Assembly (NCBI GenBank): GCA_963281255.1
Contig: OY725494.1
Span: forward strand, 4,167,934-4,231,933
Direction: 5' to 3'
DNA length: 64,000 nucleotides
Source of the DNA: Aphrocallistes beatrix
Taxonomy: Eukaryota; Porifera; Hexactinellida; Sceptrulophora; Aphrocallistidae
Shown here: positions 34,011-44,482 of the stretch, one piece after another
How the letters are laid out: every line of letters starts with the position of its first letter
Position numbering within the stretch: the first letter of the stretch is position 1
Position numbers and translations under genes: made by a program
The notes under the pieces: model-generated
What the model was told of the DNA's origin: nothing
The model's database searches: none
What the model saw: the letters and a program-made list of their open reading frames with translations, nothing else

Positions 34011-34916
34011 CATGAAATAGTAAGCATATCATTTGATATTTAATTATTATATTTTGTATTGTAACTTGCTGCCAGTGACTGATGTAGCTTGGGTATTGTG
34101 GTTATCTAATTACATATTTAAATAATGTGAATCAAAGAGATTTTTTGTGGGTTTAGAGCAGAAGTTCAAAGCTCTAGCATAAAACCAAAACCCAATAATT
34201 AAATTAAGTGGGCAATAACCAGTGATATAGAAAATTCCATATCTCTGCATCTTATACTTTCATTCAATTTTCAAATCAATACTCTGCATACTCGTATTCA
34301 ATGGTACAGCTAGGTGAAGTGCTAGAGTAGGCATCCCGTCCCTTTGAAATTTAGAAATTATTGCGATAATCATACAATAATGCAATTGTGGGAATCTTTA
34401 TTGGTTTGTATCCCAAAATAATTTAACTTCCCCCTGTACCGTGAATTTCAAGAAAATCATCTTGAACTCCAAGCTAAGCTGTTTAAACATTTGCAATAGC
34501 AAACCTTTGCATATTATTTGCCTTTATTGCAAGAGCAGAACTATACACTTCGATGAGGAGCCAATTGAGCCATTTTCTTATCTTATATGATCCAAAAATT
34601 GACTAATGAATAATTTGGTCTAGATGCATCTCATTGGTCAAAAGCAGCTTTGAGATCAAATAGGTCTGGTGAATGGGATTTATTCCTTGCAATTTTAATT
34701 TCTGAAATTGATATTTAAGAAATAAAATTGCAAGAATTTTAATTGTCTAGAAGTTCATTATAATGTAAATTTATAAAGGAGCAAGAGCTATTCTTTGGTG
34801 GGTATTAACACCTTTTCAATTTCGAAGAAATCGAAATCTGCTAACAGCAATGCGAATACTACTGTATATAATATATTACTAGTAGAATTAGATTGATGAA
34901 GTATTTCGGTTTTAAC
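34011..34916. other. Upstream region of gene 6
   Basis: About 900 bp of AT-rich DNA with no repeat or gene that I recognise, ending at the TATA box of member 6. Confidence 0.4.
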
Positions 34917-34924
34917 TATAAATA
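34917..34924 (+). promoter_or_regulatory. TATA box of bZIP-like member 6
   Basis: TATAAATA stands 78 bp before the ATG at 34995, the same sequence and spacing as in member 2. Confidence 0.65.
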
Positions 34925-34994
34925 CAAATGAAATGGAAATATTTCACCTAATTTGATACAAATTACCAAGAAACACAATTTACTGTTTAAAATA

Positions 34995-35672
34995 ATGGAA
35001 CAAAGCACACAGAGTGGCATTGGGACACCAGACACTAATTTTGTACTTGAAAATTTTCAAAAGGAATCTGATTTTGAAAAACCAACTTATCAGCATGAAT
35101 TAGATATTGCAAACAAAATTTTTGAATGCAACACAGTGAATGAGGAAGGTCTACATAGCAACAAGCAACTATACAAGTATTGCTGGGAAGATCAACATGT
35201 GACAATCAACTTAGCTTACTTACATTTTGCACCCAAATATACTAGGAAAAGAATTCAGAAATCGTTTAAACTTAGCAATTCTATTGTGTACAAGTATAGT
35301 AAGTGCCTCTCCAAGAGAAAAACAGATCACGATGATAAATACTGCGGATATTATCAAAGTATTCGAAATGAGCAAATAAAAAAATCGAGAAGGAATGTTT
35401 TTGATAATAAAAGGAATATTGAGTTTAGAAAGAATCTCAATTATTCAAATACCTCGCATCACACATCTCTATCTCACGTGCCTACTAATTGCAATTTGTT
35501 TAGTGCGTTTTCCAATGAATGCAAGGAACTGAATACAAGAGAAGAGTCTATGTTACGCTCTCCATTCACCTGTGATAACGTCCGTAATAATTTTAATCCG
35601 GCCACGGATTGTACAGACGCATCCTACAACTATCAACTCCATGAGCCACTCTACCCAAGTGGAAACTGCTAA
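34995..35672 (+). CDS. bZIP-like protein, member 6 (C/EBP/PAR-like basic region)
   Basis: The protein is 225 residues from the first ATG (34995). Residues 58-95 (QLYKYCWEDQHVTINLAYLH) align with YFWENNETLVINI in members 7 and 9, so they share one subfamily. Residues 113-145 (DDKYCGYYQSIRNEQIKKSR, then RNVFDNKRNIE) resemble the C/EBP and PAR basic region, and N125-x7-R133 fits the bZIP contact signature. No clean leucine zipper follows. The frame stops at TAA (35670) but stays open for 55 more codons (see next entry). Nuclear DNA-binding protein is the best inference, with moderate certainty. Confidence 0.72.
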   Translation: MEQSTQSGIGTPDTNFVLENFQKESDFEKPTYQHELDIANKIFECNTVNEEGLHSNKQLYKYCWEDQHVTINLAYLHFAPKYTRKRIQKSFKLSNSIVYKYSKCLSKRKTDHDDKYCGYYQSIRNEQIKKSRRNVFDNKRNIEFRKNLNYSNTSHHTSLSHVPTNCNLFSAFSNECKELNTREESMLRSPFTCDNVRNNFNPATDCTDASYNYQLHEPLYPSGNC

Positions 35673-35840
35673 CCTAACTTATACGACAGCTATAAACTCT
35701 CACAGAGTCATTCATACTCAAGCTGTGATTTTCTAACCCAGAACTCGGGTGAGTATTCACTGACAGATAATCTATCTCAAATCTCTTCATGGTACACAGA
35801 TGAACCAATCTCACCTGAAAGTTTTCCCCCCATTCCCTGA
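35673..35840 (+). other. In-frame tail beyond the stop of gene 6
   Basis: Directly after the TAA at 35670-35672 the same frame continues for 55 codons to a TGA at 35838. It contains SSCDFLTQNS, which matches SSCFLTQPS in the C-terminus of member 7, and PNLYDS, which matches PNLDS there. The homology shows this tail was coding in the ancestor. Either the TAA is a fairly recent nonsense change or some reading passes it. Confidence 0.65.
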
Positions 35841-36579
35841 ACCAACTTAATGGATAAATGGGAACTACATGTCTTAATTCAGCATAACTTTACGGTTGTT
35901 TATTATGTAAATTTTCACCATAATTGATATGTAATGTCTTCTTTAATGTATCTTGTGGATAAACCTTCATGATGTGTAAATTTGAATGATATACTGCTAT
36001 CTCAAATATTAAAAAAAATAGTAGGTTTGAAACAAAACAACATTTAACATCAGTCAACAGTGGCCTGTTTGGCTAGTACGAATCTTAGTATTAGTTGTAT
36101 TACATACATGTACGTCTAAGTTGACTAATTCATTGAAAGATGATGAAGAATTATGAATTATTCAATTAATGAATTATTCAAAATCTCAAACATTAGTGTA
36201 GATTCTATGCTCAAAGTGGTTAAAAGGTTGCTCATGTTATTTACCTCTAGCATTGCTCAGTCCCTAAGCGAAATATCAAGTATTTTTTTCATTATTTTAG
36301 TTTCAAATTTTGAGTAATTAATTGATCATTCATGAATTAGTCAACTTAGATGTACGTAAGTATGCACGTGTAGGTCATCTTAAAACTCCGATAGGGAAGG
36401 AAGATCTATCCCAAACATAAAGAGATTTGTTTCTTTGGTTCACTATCACTTAGTGTATATAATATTATAATAATAGATTCTAACACTAAGACTTAGTGAT
36501 TACGAAACAGAACTAAGAGTAACTTTATCAGCATAAAATAAATTTGAATAATTTGACAATACTTGAAGATTTATTAAAA
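35841..36579. other. 3' region of gene 6 and a small inverted repeat
   Basis: Positions 36106-36358 look like a MITE: GTCTAAGTTGACTAATTCAT at the left returns in reverse as ATGAATTAGTCAACTTAGAT at the right. No gene is present. Confidence 0.6.
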
Positions 36580-37770
36580 TCAAATCTCATCTTTTTGCTC
36601 GCTGTTTGCTGCTGTTAAGTATTCCTATACCAATTCGATAGATTAATTTGTTTGGATTTGTATCAAACTAGGCTTAAGTCTTTGCTTGTAACTTTACAAA
36701 TTCCTGATCATATATGATAACGAGACTCCTGAAATAAAACGATGGTTATGAATCACTAATGACTAATTTTTCAATCTAAGTTATTGTAAAATTCTGAAAA
36801 AATACTATACTAATCTACACCTTTAATCTTTAAAATATTCGTCTTAAAATTTCTGTCAGTATTCTTATTAAATACTTGATGGATTAATATTGATTCGTAA
36901 TGATTACACGATTGACTACCAGTTCATGAAACATAAGTTTTGTCCTCTATGACACAATAGTTCTTTAGCCCACTCAAATTGTGGACAAATTCAATCAAAG
37001 TTAATTGCATATTGTTCAATAAAACATATAGCATAGTACGTATTATGTCACAAAGGTTCTCATCTAGCAAAAGTGATATTATTAAATTAGAATTCTGATC
37101 AGTCAACAATTCAGACTTATGCAACAGTTCTAGCATATTCCAATCGAGTTGTTGTTTCTCTAAACTCAGTATCTCTACAAGAATCGAATATCCATTCTAA
37201 TCAAAAGAAAACAAATATTTTCAACATTGCATGAAGATATTTGAAACATAATACTACTTGTCTGTTATATGTTTTATTGAACAATGTGCAATAAATTTGA
37301 TTAGATTAAATAATTTTCATTATACTTTCAATTCAAATTGTCCACAAAGTTTGCTAAAGAATTATTGTGCAATAGACGACAAAACTTAAGTTCCATGAAC
37401 TGACAGTCATGTCGTCACTACGAATCAATACTTATCAATCAAGTTTAAGTATTTAAAGAAGACTGGCATGTATTTTTAAGACGGATATTTTCAATTCTCA
37501 ATGTGTAAATTAGTATAGTATGTTTTCAGAATTTTGCAATAACTTTTGTTGAAAGAGTTTACATTAGTGATTCTTAACCATCGTTTTACTTTGGGAGTCT
37601 TCGTTATCAGATATGATCAGGAATTTGTAAAAATTTAAGCAACGAGTTCGGGAATTATAAATGTTTGAGGTAAGTTGTAAGACTTAAGCCTAATTTGATA
37701 CTCTTAACAAACAAAATTAATCACAATACTTAACAGTAGCAAACAGCATAAAAGAGGATGCGACTTGATG
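36580..37770. repeat. Large diverged inverted repeat
   Basis: Arms of about 460-500 bp (36580-37040 and 37262-37770) run as imperfect reverse complements. Examples are GCTGTTTGCTGCTGTTAAGT with CTTAACAGTAGCAAACAGC, and TGTATCAAACTAGGCTTAAG with its complement near 37685. The spacer is about 220 bp. There is no coding content, and the arms differ by perhaps 15-20 percent, so it is old. It may be a long-arm DNA transposon relic or a local inverted duplication. Confidence 0.8.
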
Positions 37771-37926
37771 AGGGATGGATTCCTACTACTGCCACAGCTT
37801 GCACGTGTGATATAACCTTTCTTCTCATCTGCACCCAAATTGATCATCAAGGTAAGGCTGCTCTTTTGTTTATTTATACATGTATGTATCTACTTGAAAC
37901 ATAATGCAAGCAACCCTACCGGAGCC

Positions 37927-38072
37927 CATAGACGCCGAACCCGGGGGGGCTGGGGGGGCTCGAGCCCCCCCTGGATTCGAAGATGGCCCATAGACGCAAT
38001 ACAAATTTTAGAGCTGAGCCCCCCCTAGAACTACAAATTCCCCCATAAATTTTGAAAAGTTCGGCGCCCCTG
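37927..38072. mobile_element. hAT-like MITE with exact 8-bp target duplication
   Basis: CATAGACGCCGAACCC on the left pairs with the complement of TTCGGCGCCCCTG on the right. CCGGAGCC is repeated exactly at 37919-37926 and 38073-38080. The interior has runs of G and C. A truncated relative lies at 48696-48815 and a diverged one at 6296-6432. Confidence 0.85.
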
Positions 38073-38453
38073 CCGGAGCCTATGCCAATGAATCATGTTG
38101 TGGGGCCAGCCAATAGCAAATCATATTTTGCTCGGAATTCACTAATTATGCGACTTTCTACAGTCGACTCCGCTAGGGTTAATGTTTAATCGGGTTACTT
38201 TTGGTAGGACCAGAATAACCCTCACACATAGAAGGTAATACAAAATAGTTCATTGGTAGGGTTAACCGCACAAAATGTTCTCTGACCGATGTGACTTCTG
38301 GTTAATTAAGCTGAGTCGACTAGATTTGGGAAAGGGAGTTAATTAATTAACATTACAAACATACTTTGGACCAGGGTTAACTTAGAATAGAATTCCTGCA
38401 ATAAAAAAAATTGCCAGAGTGGAGTTTGCATATCAATTCTGTTTCCAATTACT
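38073..38453. other. Gene-free stretch with short repeated words
   Basis: AGTCGACTCCGC and GAGTCGACT occur near 38161 and 38315, and GGGTTAA recurs several times, suggesting a worn pogo-type element, but its bounds are unclear. Confidence 0.35.
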
Positions 38454-38797
38454 CTCGGGATCCGAATAAACGGGCCCCTCGCTTATTAATTTAAAAAAAT
38501 TTCCACCACCCCCCCCCCCCCCCCGCCTATTCCAACCCCCTGTTTATTAAATTTTATACTAATTGAACTTGAATTTTTACCAAACCATAGTTTCTGACTT
38601 GATGTTCTGAATCAGTTAGAAATCTCTACTATAATATTGTACTTTATTCTAATTACGTACGCGTAAATATATGCTCCAATTTCTTTTTGTTGATTTGAAT
38701 AATTAAATAATAATTAAATCCTATTAGCATGACCCCCCACTTATTAATTATTGAGAATTTTCCAACCCCCCCCCGTCTATTCGGACTCCTAGAGTAG
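38454..38797. mobile_element. MITE with poly-C tracts
   Basis: CTCTCGGGATCCGAATAAAC on the left corresponds to the complement of GTCTATTCGGACTCCTAGAG on the right, and TTATTAATT follows inside each end. A run of about 17 C lies near 38508-38524. Confidence 0.75.
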
Positions 38798-38914
38798 CAA
38801 AACCGGAGTCGCTAAATGGCGAATTGCGCTGTACGTGGATATTTAATAATTGTATAGTAGGTTATCCAACATATATTATTTTTTTATTAAATAAGGGCAT
38901 CGGATTGATACCCA

Positions 38915-39304
38915 GGGGCCTTATTCACAAAGAAAACTTAAGATTTGCTTAACTTTATATAACTTTATATAGTGGAAATTTTGAAGAGTTGCATTACGAT
39001 TTCAGTTAATAGATGTTCAATGATACCAATAGAAATATAAACTACCTAAATACTGGAAATATTCCAAGTCACTCTCGAAATATTCGTGATGTCATACTTA
39101 AGTATTATGACGTCATACTTAACTTAAAATATTACGTAATTTTCTGAAAAGTTTAACAAATGAGTAAAAAATTTGTCAACATTTCAATTGTACCACTTAA
39201 AATTAATAGAGTATGCAATCTATTTGAATTCTTTAAAAATATCTTCTAATTTTGAAGATTCAAAAGTTAAGCAAATCCTAAGTTTTCTTAGTGAATAAGG
39301 CCCC
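38915..39304. mobile_element. MITE with ~40-bp inverted ends
   Basis: GGGGCCTTATTCACAAAGAA and its near complement at the right end bound 390 bp. The arms extend through AAACTTAAGATTTGCTTAACTT. The superfamily is uncertain because the target duplication is not clear. Confidence 0.85.
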
Positions 39305-39728
39305 AGAGCATCAAGCTCAACTTACCTGTTTTAGTTTGTATGAAGTTTAAAAAAGTAGTTTTATAAGCACTTAATTTAAAACATACTTACTTATAATGAA
39401 CATTCAATCGAGTTATGTTATGGGTCAGTTTTAATCAATTCATTCAATCAATGTCATTGTTCTATTGACAACTGATAACTAAACTGAAAGTAGAGCTACG
39501 CAATATTTAGTGAGCAATAAGGTCATTTTTTGCAAGAAATTAAGTGTTAACATTTTAAGATGTTATGTGGCAGATAAACCTCTGAAATTATTTAAAAATG
39601 CGTACTTCTATTTTTACGTAATATACTACAATGGAGTCTCCGAGTAACGAACACATTGGGGACATTAGAAATGTCTACTTCTCGTAGATTGCTTGACTTT
39701 AAACCCTCGCCTGGCTACGTCTCAAAAG

Positions 39729-39815
39729 TATAAATAGAGAAAACCCCACTTTCATTTTCACTTTCAGTTCACTTTCAATGTACTTTCATTTTCACTTTCA
39801 ACATTCCTAGCCAAC
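39729..39815 (+). promoter_or_regulatory. Orphan TATA box followed by CTTTCATTTTCA repeats
   Basis: TATAAATAG is followed by about six variants of ACTTTCATTTTC. It looks like the TATA boxes of members 2, 6 and 7, but no usable reading frame follows. It lies just before the second copy of the block that also stands upstream of member 6. Confidence 0.35.
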
Positions 39816-39854
39816 CGCGGGTTAATACGTATATGGTAAATTCAACTCGAATTG

Positions 39855-40285
39855 ATTTCTAATAGCATACTAAATCGAAAGAAAGAGTTGAGCTCGTTAG
39901 ATGAATTGTAATCTTATGAAACCACAAACGCCAATCTCTTAGAAATTAAATTGCAAATTTAAATAATTTCTCAATGCCAAATTATAATGTGTTTTTATCC
40001 TGAAAGTATACGCTACATCTGGGATAATAAGTTGAAAATAGTTTGAATGAACTAAAAGGAAATATTACACAAGTATTATGGAACTATACTACTGAATTTC
40101 GAGAATAATTGAATTCAGTTAAGAATGTGCGCTTTCATTACTACAAAAACTGATGATTGTATAAAACTTTCAATATCATTTCTAGGAGTTAACATACATA
40201 AATAAACAAAACAAATAATATTCAATTCACCTAGAAATGCATTCGTTTCAAAATAAGCAAAATTATCAATAAAGATAATTTAACT
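39855..40285 (+). repeat. Duplicated block, copy 2
   Basis: Diverged partner of 33570-34010 in the same orientation. Unlike copy 1, no family gene follows it. Confidence 0.65.
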
Positions 40286-40671
40286 TAGATATGAAACAAC
40301 TCATAAGATCAAATTGAACAATGGAAATATTGGTCTGTTGTATAGATTTCTTAGTCATTAGTATAAACGAACCATGGATAATAGATTACTTTGCCATCGT
40401 AGATTTCTTAGTCACATTAGTATAAGCGAACCATGGACGAGTCTTTCGCGCCCAATACTGTATGTTGAGACATAGAAGCATAAATCTAATTAACAATTTT
40501 AATACAGTACTGTAGTTGGATACAGGCGATGGCGTTTATTTGCTGTACTAACCTCAATTGATGCTGCGTGTAGTAACACCAGTCCAGTAGGGTATTTTCA
40601 TTTGGGCCATAGTGAATGCACGATGGAGGCATTATACATATTAATAATATCCTTCCGTTGCCCCAGGAATG
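40286..40671. other. Gene-free stretch with a 36-bp direct repeat
   Basis: TAGATTTCTTAGTCA, then TTAGTATAAACGAACCATGG, occurs twice (about 40341 and 40399) about 58 bp apart. Nothing else was seen. Confidence 0.5.
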
Positions 40672-40790
40672 TATCGCGCCATTTCCGGTTTAAGCCATTT
40701 TGGGCGGGGAAGCCATAAAAATTCGGGATATTTACCATAAATAGAAAAAAACCCCAAGCCATCCGGGGGTTTTAATAATAACGACTAAAT
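40672..40790 (-). repeat. Family A short repeat
   Basis: On the minus strand it carries TTAAAACCCCC, CTATTTATGG, GCTTCCCCGCCCAAAATGGC and TTAAACCGGAAATGG in the family order. Confidence 0.7.
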
Positions 40791-40867
40791 GGTACTTTAA
40801 GAAATCAGCAGTAGAAGAATACCTAAATAACAAATATGGTAACAATGCTACTGTATTAGTTCTATGT

Positions 40868-40940
40868 GCGATAAGGTGGATGAACCTTAGTGCTTGGGTG
40901 GTTTCGTGACCTAGATCCCTGGTTCGAATCTTGCTTTCAC
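40868..40940 (+). repeat. tRNA-like sequence, possible SINE head
   Basis: GGTTCGAATC at 40921-40930 is a perfect polymerase III B box, and TAGTGCTTGGG about 30 bp upstream could be a poor A box. The cloverleaf does not close well, so it is not a working tRNA by eye. A tRNA-derived SINE or dead tRNA is possible. Confidence 0.35.
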
Positions 40941-41626
40941 TCTTTTCATGCTCTATTTAGTCTATTACAAGTACATATATTGCCTTATCTGTGTAATCTA
41001 TGCGTAGCTACACTCTTGTAGAACCTTAGCGAACTGAAAGCACTAAGGATGTTATCTGAAAATAAAGCGAGGTTATTTCTTGCTACTGAAAGCGGGAATT
41101 ATAACATTATGCGTTTCATGCAATCGCACCATCTATGCATCGATTCAGCAATTATCAATAGTTCAGTACCTCCACCTGACTGTGAATAATGGATTTGGGG
41201 TATATAAGTGATATTATATTTTTTATGTCAATTTGAAACCACATATAAAGTTCACTTTCAAAGATTATTAGTTAGTCAAAAGCTACAATAAGCAACGATA
41301 TACCAAAAACGGAAATCCAGAGAAACTATTGAATATCGCTAGTTCTACTGTATAACATAGAGCAGGGAATCCCAACCATTTTAACTCCATTACCCACCCA
41401 TTAAGCAAATGCTGTTTAATAAATTCGTCTCCTAATTAATCCAAGTAAAATCAGTAATTGTACTCTGCAGCCCTCATAACATTATTATTAATAAATGCTA
41501 CACCTTAGAACTGCACAATATTTTTATTAGAACAGCACTTTTTAATTAGAATCACACACATTGTGCTCGACTGCACATTAAAAGTTCCCATGGACTAGAG
41601 CAGTAATTAGGTATATTAAAAGTTTA
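40941..41626. other. Gene-free stretch
   Basis: CAGGGAATCCCAACC at 41364 resembles a hAT end but no partner was found. Otherwise featureless. Confidence 0.4.
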
Positions 41627-41748
41627 AAACCCGATTTTGTCTAGGGGTCAATTCTATTTATAGAATAGACTCCAAACTTTTAGGGTTTCCACGGCCAAAT
41701 TGACTTAACCGGAAATGACTTAGCAAAATCCCTATTCCGAATCGGGTT
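41627..41748 (+). repeat. Family A short repeat, best copy
   Basis: The ends AACCCGAT and ATCGGGTT are inverted, so the family is probably a tiny MITE of about 120 bp. The inside reads TTCTATTTATAG, TTTTAGGGTTTCC and GACTTAACCGGAAATGACTT. Confidence 0.75.
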
Positions 41749-43352
41749 ATTTACAAATGAAGATGGAATAGTCAAGTATATAATATACATTCCTGTTAGT
41801 GCTTTCCTATGCATAGCATAATACTAGTTCACTGAAAATATTATATTATACTCTCATACTAGACAATGTGACTTACATTATAGACATTTCTACTGATATT
41901 AATGGAATAATTCTCAACCATTCACATAATGTCATTACCGATTTACCATATCAGGTTTAAATGGTAGAATATGGCTACCACATGTGCTCATAAATATGTA
42001 GTCATTTTAAAAATAGATCCACAAAATTTGCTTCGACAATTCTTCTGACTGATGAACCATCATTTCTTCATTTGTTCAGAAAAGTTGATTGTTTTAAAAA
42101 AATCTCAGAAGTCATGGTGAAATTTTGGAATAAATTGTGCACAGAGCTTTCACTCCTAGGGCAGGGCAGATCCAGAAATCTTTGGTGATTGGAAATTGGA
42201 CATTTCTGATATTAAGATTGAGCGGATTTCAGCGAAAGACAATAGAATGGTAGCTTAATTCTTCTAGGATAAAGTTCAAAATTGTTATCGTCTACCGCTA
42301 AGATATATTAGTAGTTTACAGCATGATTGTCAGTTGCGATAGGTTCTTTTCTGATCTTTCATAAATAATCTTCACTCGTGCGTTTGTCCTTTCTCTCCAT
42401 GCACTGATTGATCGTGTTTACAAGAGCTATTAGTACAAATGCCTCTATACCTGAATAAAGTAGTGGCTATATGATTAACATCAGAGGATTGTGTTATGAA
42501 GGGAGTAAACATATATGTAGTTGTAGTTGGATTACTTGATATGTACGTGAATCTCTAAATAAGTTCCGATTTTACAACAAATCATGTCTTGGGATTCACT
42601 AAGGGGGGCTATTCCCCCCTGGATCCGCCACTGCGAAGTAACCAGTTTACTTTCAATTAAGAAAAAATGTCCTTCCCACATTCAACATAATTTTCCATGT
42701 ATTTCTGTTAAAATATCCCATTGGTCCGTACTCAAACATCAGACTGACTTCTCTCTCATCAGACTTGGTTTCCTCAATCTAATTATCTTCCCTGAAAGAG
42801 TATGAATTCCTGTGGGAACCGGGGCAGTGCCCCAGATGTCCTTCCCTCATGGACCTGCTGACCTACGCTTGCTATGTTCGCATGTCTATCACATTCCATC
42901 TACTCAATCGACCAATGATTCCTCAAAAGAAAAAAATCGATATAGATTAAGATTGATTATTACTAAAAATAATTCCTTAATTTAAATTCGGTTGAATAAG
43001 TATAAAGAGGAGGTTTTATGTTATCCTCTGATATCCTCTAAGACCTTTCTACTTGTATTGCCACTTTCTTACTACGCTCCTAGTAGCATATCATATGAAA
43101 TCCTGTTTGATAGACTATTCATTATTCATACATGGCAGCTTGAGTCATGATAAAAGCGAGACGCAATATAAATGTACTATTCATAGAATAAGCGGAATAT
43201 AATGGGGAAATTTCAAGTAAAAGCGGGACACTTGAAAAAATTAGCTCAATAGAAGAGTACATGATTATCTTAAAAGGGGTTCCTACCATATCATGGTAGA
43301 AACGAATTCCACGATCTTAATGTATAGCATTGCTTCTACTTGTACTAAAATA
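41749..43352. other. Gene-free stretch with small hAT-like remnants
   Basis: GGATCCGCCACTG at 42621 and GGGGCAGTGCCCC at 42822 look like single hAT ends. Positions 43130-43265 match the family at 19010 and 30010. No gene was found. Confidence 0.45.
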
Positions 43353-43396
43353 CTTGTAGTAGAAAAGAATGCAAAGTAGAATCCCTCTAAAAACAC

Positions 43397-43404
43397 TATA
43401 AATA
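43397..43404 (+). promoter_or_regulatory. TATA box of bZIP-like member 7
   Basis: TATAAATA lies 90 bp before the chosen ATG. The matching segment is missing in the dead copy, member 8. Confidence 0.65.
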
Positions 43405-43486
43405 CCTGTACGATACATGGATTTATCACTAAGAATATATTTTCGATTTTTACACAGAAATGACACTCAAAAAAATGTATTCTACA

Positions 43487-44482
43487 ATGCACTTTCCTTG
43501 TAAGGTCATTGAATATCAATATCAAACACTAACAGACAAACTTGATAAGGTGGGGTTGAATCCCAGTAAGTTTCACGGCGGTGAATATATAATGAAAAAG
43601 TTGCTTAATCATAGAAAAGAGAGCAGAATGCTAAGTGTACAGGATGTTAAGAACAAATTAGAAAACCTTCTTTGGTTTAGACTTGATGATGTTGATAAAA
43701 TCCAGATAAAATTCAATCGAAACGAACTAGGCAGCACTGCTTATCAATTCCCATCTTCTCTTACAAAGAGATCAGACATAGTAAACAGTAATGAAATTTA
43801 CTTTTGGGAAAATAATGAAACGCTAGTGATTAACATAGTTCGACTCTACTCATGTCCAGATAGAAATAAAATAGTAGGTTTTCTCGAGAACATCAAAAAG
43901 CGTAAAAGTAATGGGGAATCTGTCAGTATAATTCGTGAGGAGCTTAACAAATATACGAAACGTCTTTGGAAGAGAGAACATGATTACTTTAAGAAAATAC
44001 TGAAAAATGCAGAAATACTTGGAATAGCATTAGATCAGAAAGATTACAAAGCATTCCTGGATCCAAAATCAATTCTGGGAGGAAAGAGGCAAGTGATGGA
44101 GAGTTCAAAGGAAGGAAAAAGGAAGAGAAGAATTCAAAAGGAAGAGACATGTAAGATGAATCATTACTATAATTCCTATGCTTTTCCAGAACAACATACC
44201 AACACAAACTGCAGGAGTCAGATGAATGATTACCATCAGTGTGTGAGAGTCGACCAACTGACACCTTGCGATTGCTCACACCTAAACCAGCCCACAGCTC
44301 CTAATGATTCCATATACCTTCCACGTTACGGAATATTCACTCCAACAGATAATACTCCGGATGATCTTCCTAACCTGGACAGTCTCCAACCGAGTATTCA
44401 CAGCAGCTGCTTCCTAACCCAACCATCTACTAATCAATGTAACCTAGGTGAATTGTTCTCATTTCAATTCAACTCCCTATAG
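43487..44482 (+). CDS. Large bZIP-like family protein, member 7
   Basis: I chose the ATG at 43487 (331 residues), because MHFPCKVIEYQ aligns with the starts of members 8 and 9. ATGs at 43460 and 43478 are in frame. Conserved blocks are GLNPSKFHGGEYIM (23-36), VQDVKNKLENLLWF (51-64), YFWENNETLVINI (105-117), YSCPDRNKIVGFLENI (121-136) and REELNKYTKRLWKREHDYFK (150-169), with KILKNAEILGIALDQ at 170-184. YFKKILKNAEI recalls the PAR basic start YWERRRKNNEA but is less basic, so DNA binding is doubtful. A basic run, KRKRRIQK, at 211-218 may be a nuclear signal. The tail contains SSCFLTQPS, shared with gene 6. ATTAAA near 44786 is a likely poly(A) signal. Function unknown; nuclear regulator inferred. 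Confidence 0.78.
   Translation: MHFPCKVIEYQYQTLTDKLDKVGLNPSKFHGGEYIMKKLLNHRKESRMLSVQDVKNKLENLLWFRLDDVDKIQIKFNRNELGSTAYQFPSSLTKRSDIVNSNEIYFWENNETLVINIVRLYSCPDRNKIVGFLENIKKRKSNGESVSIIREELNKYTKRLWKREHDYFKKILKNAEILGIALDQKDYKAFLDPKSILGGKRQVMESSKEGKRKRRIQKEETCKMNHYYNSYAFPEQHTNTNCRSQMNDYHQCVRVDQLTPCDCSHLNQPTAPNDSIYLPRYGIFTPTDNTPDDLPNLDSLQPSIHSSCFLTQPSTNQCNLGELFSFQFNSL

Noticed and set aside
36924-37136. 70-codon minus-strand frame
   Set aside because: Lies in one arm of the large inverted repeat and its spacer; the other arm does not keep it.
40868-40940. Working tRNA gene
   Set aside because: The B box is good, but the acceptor and anticodon stems do not pair by eye. Listed only as a possible SINE head.
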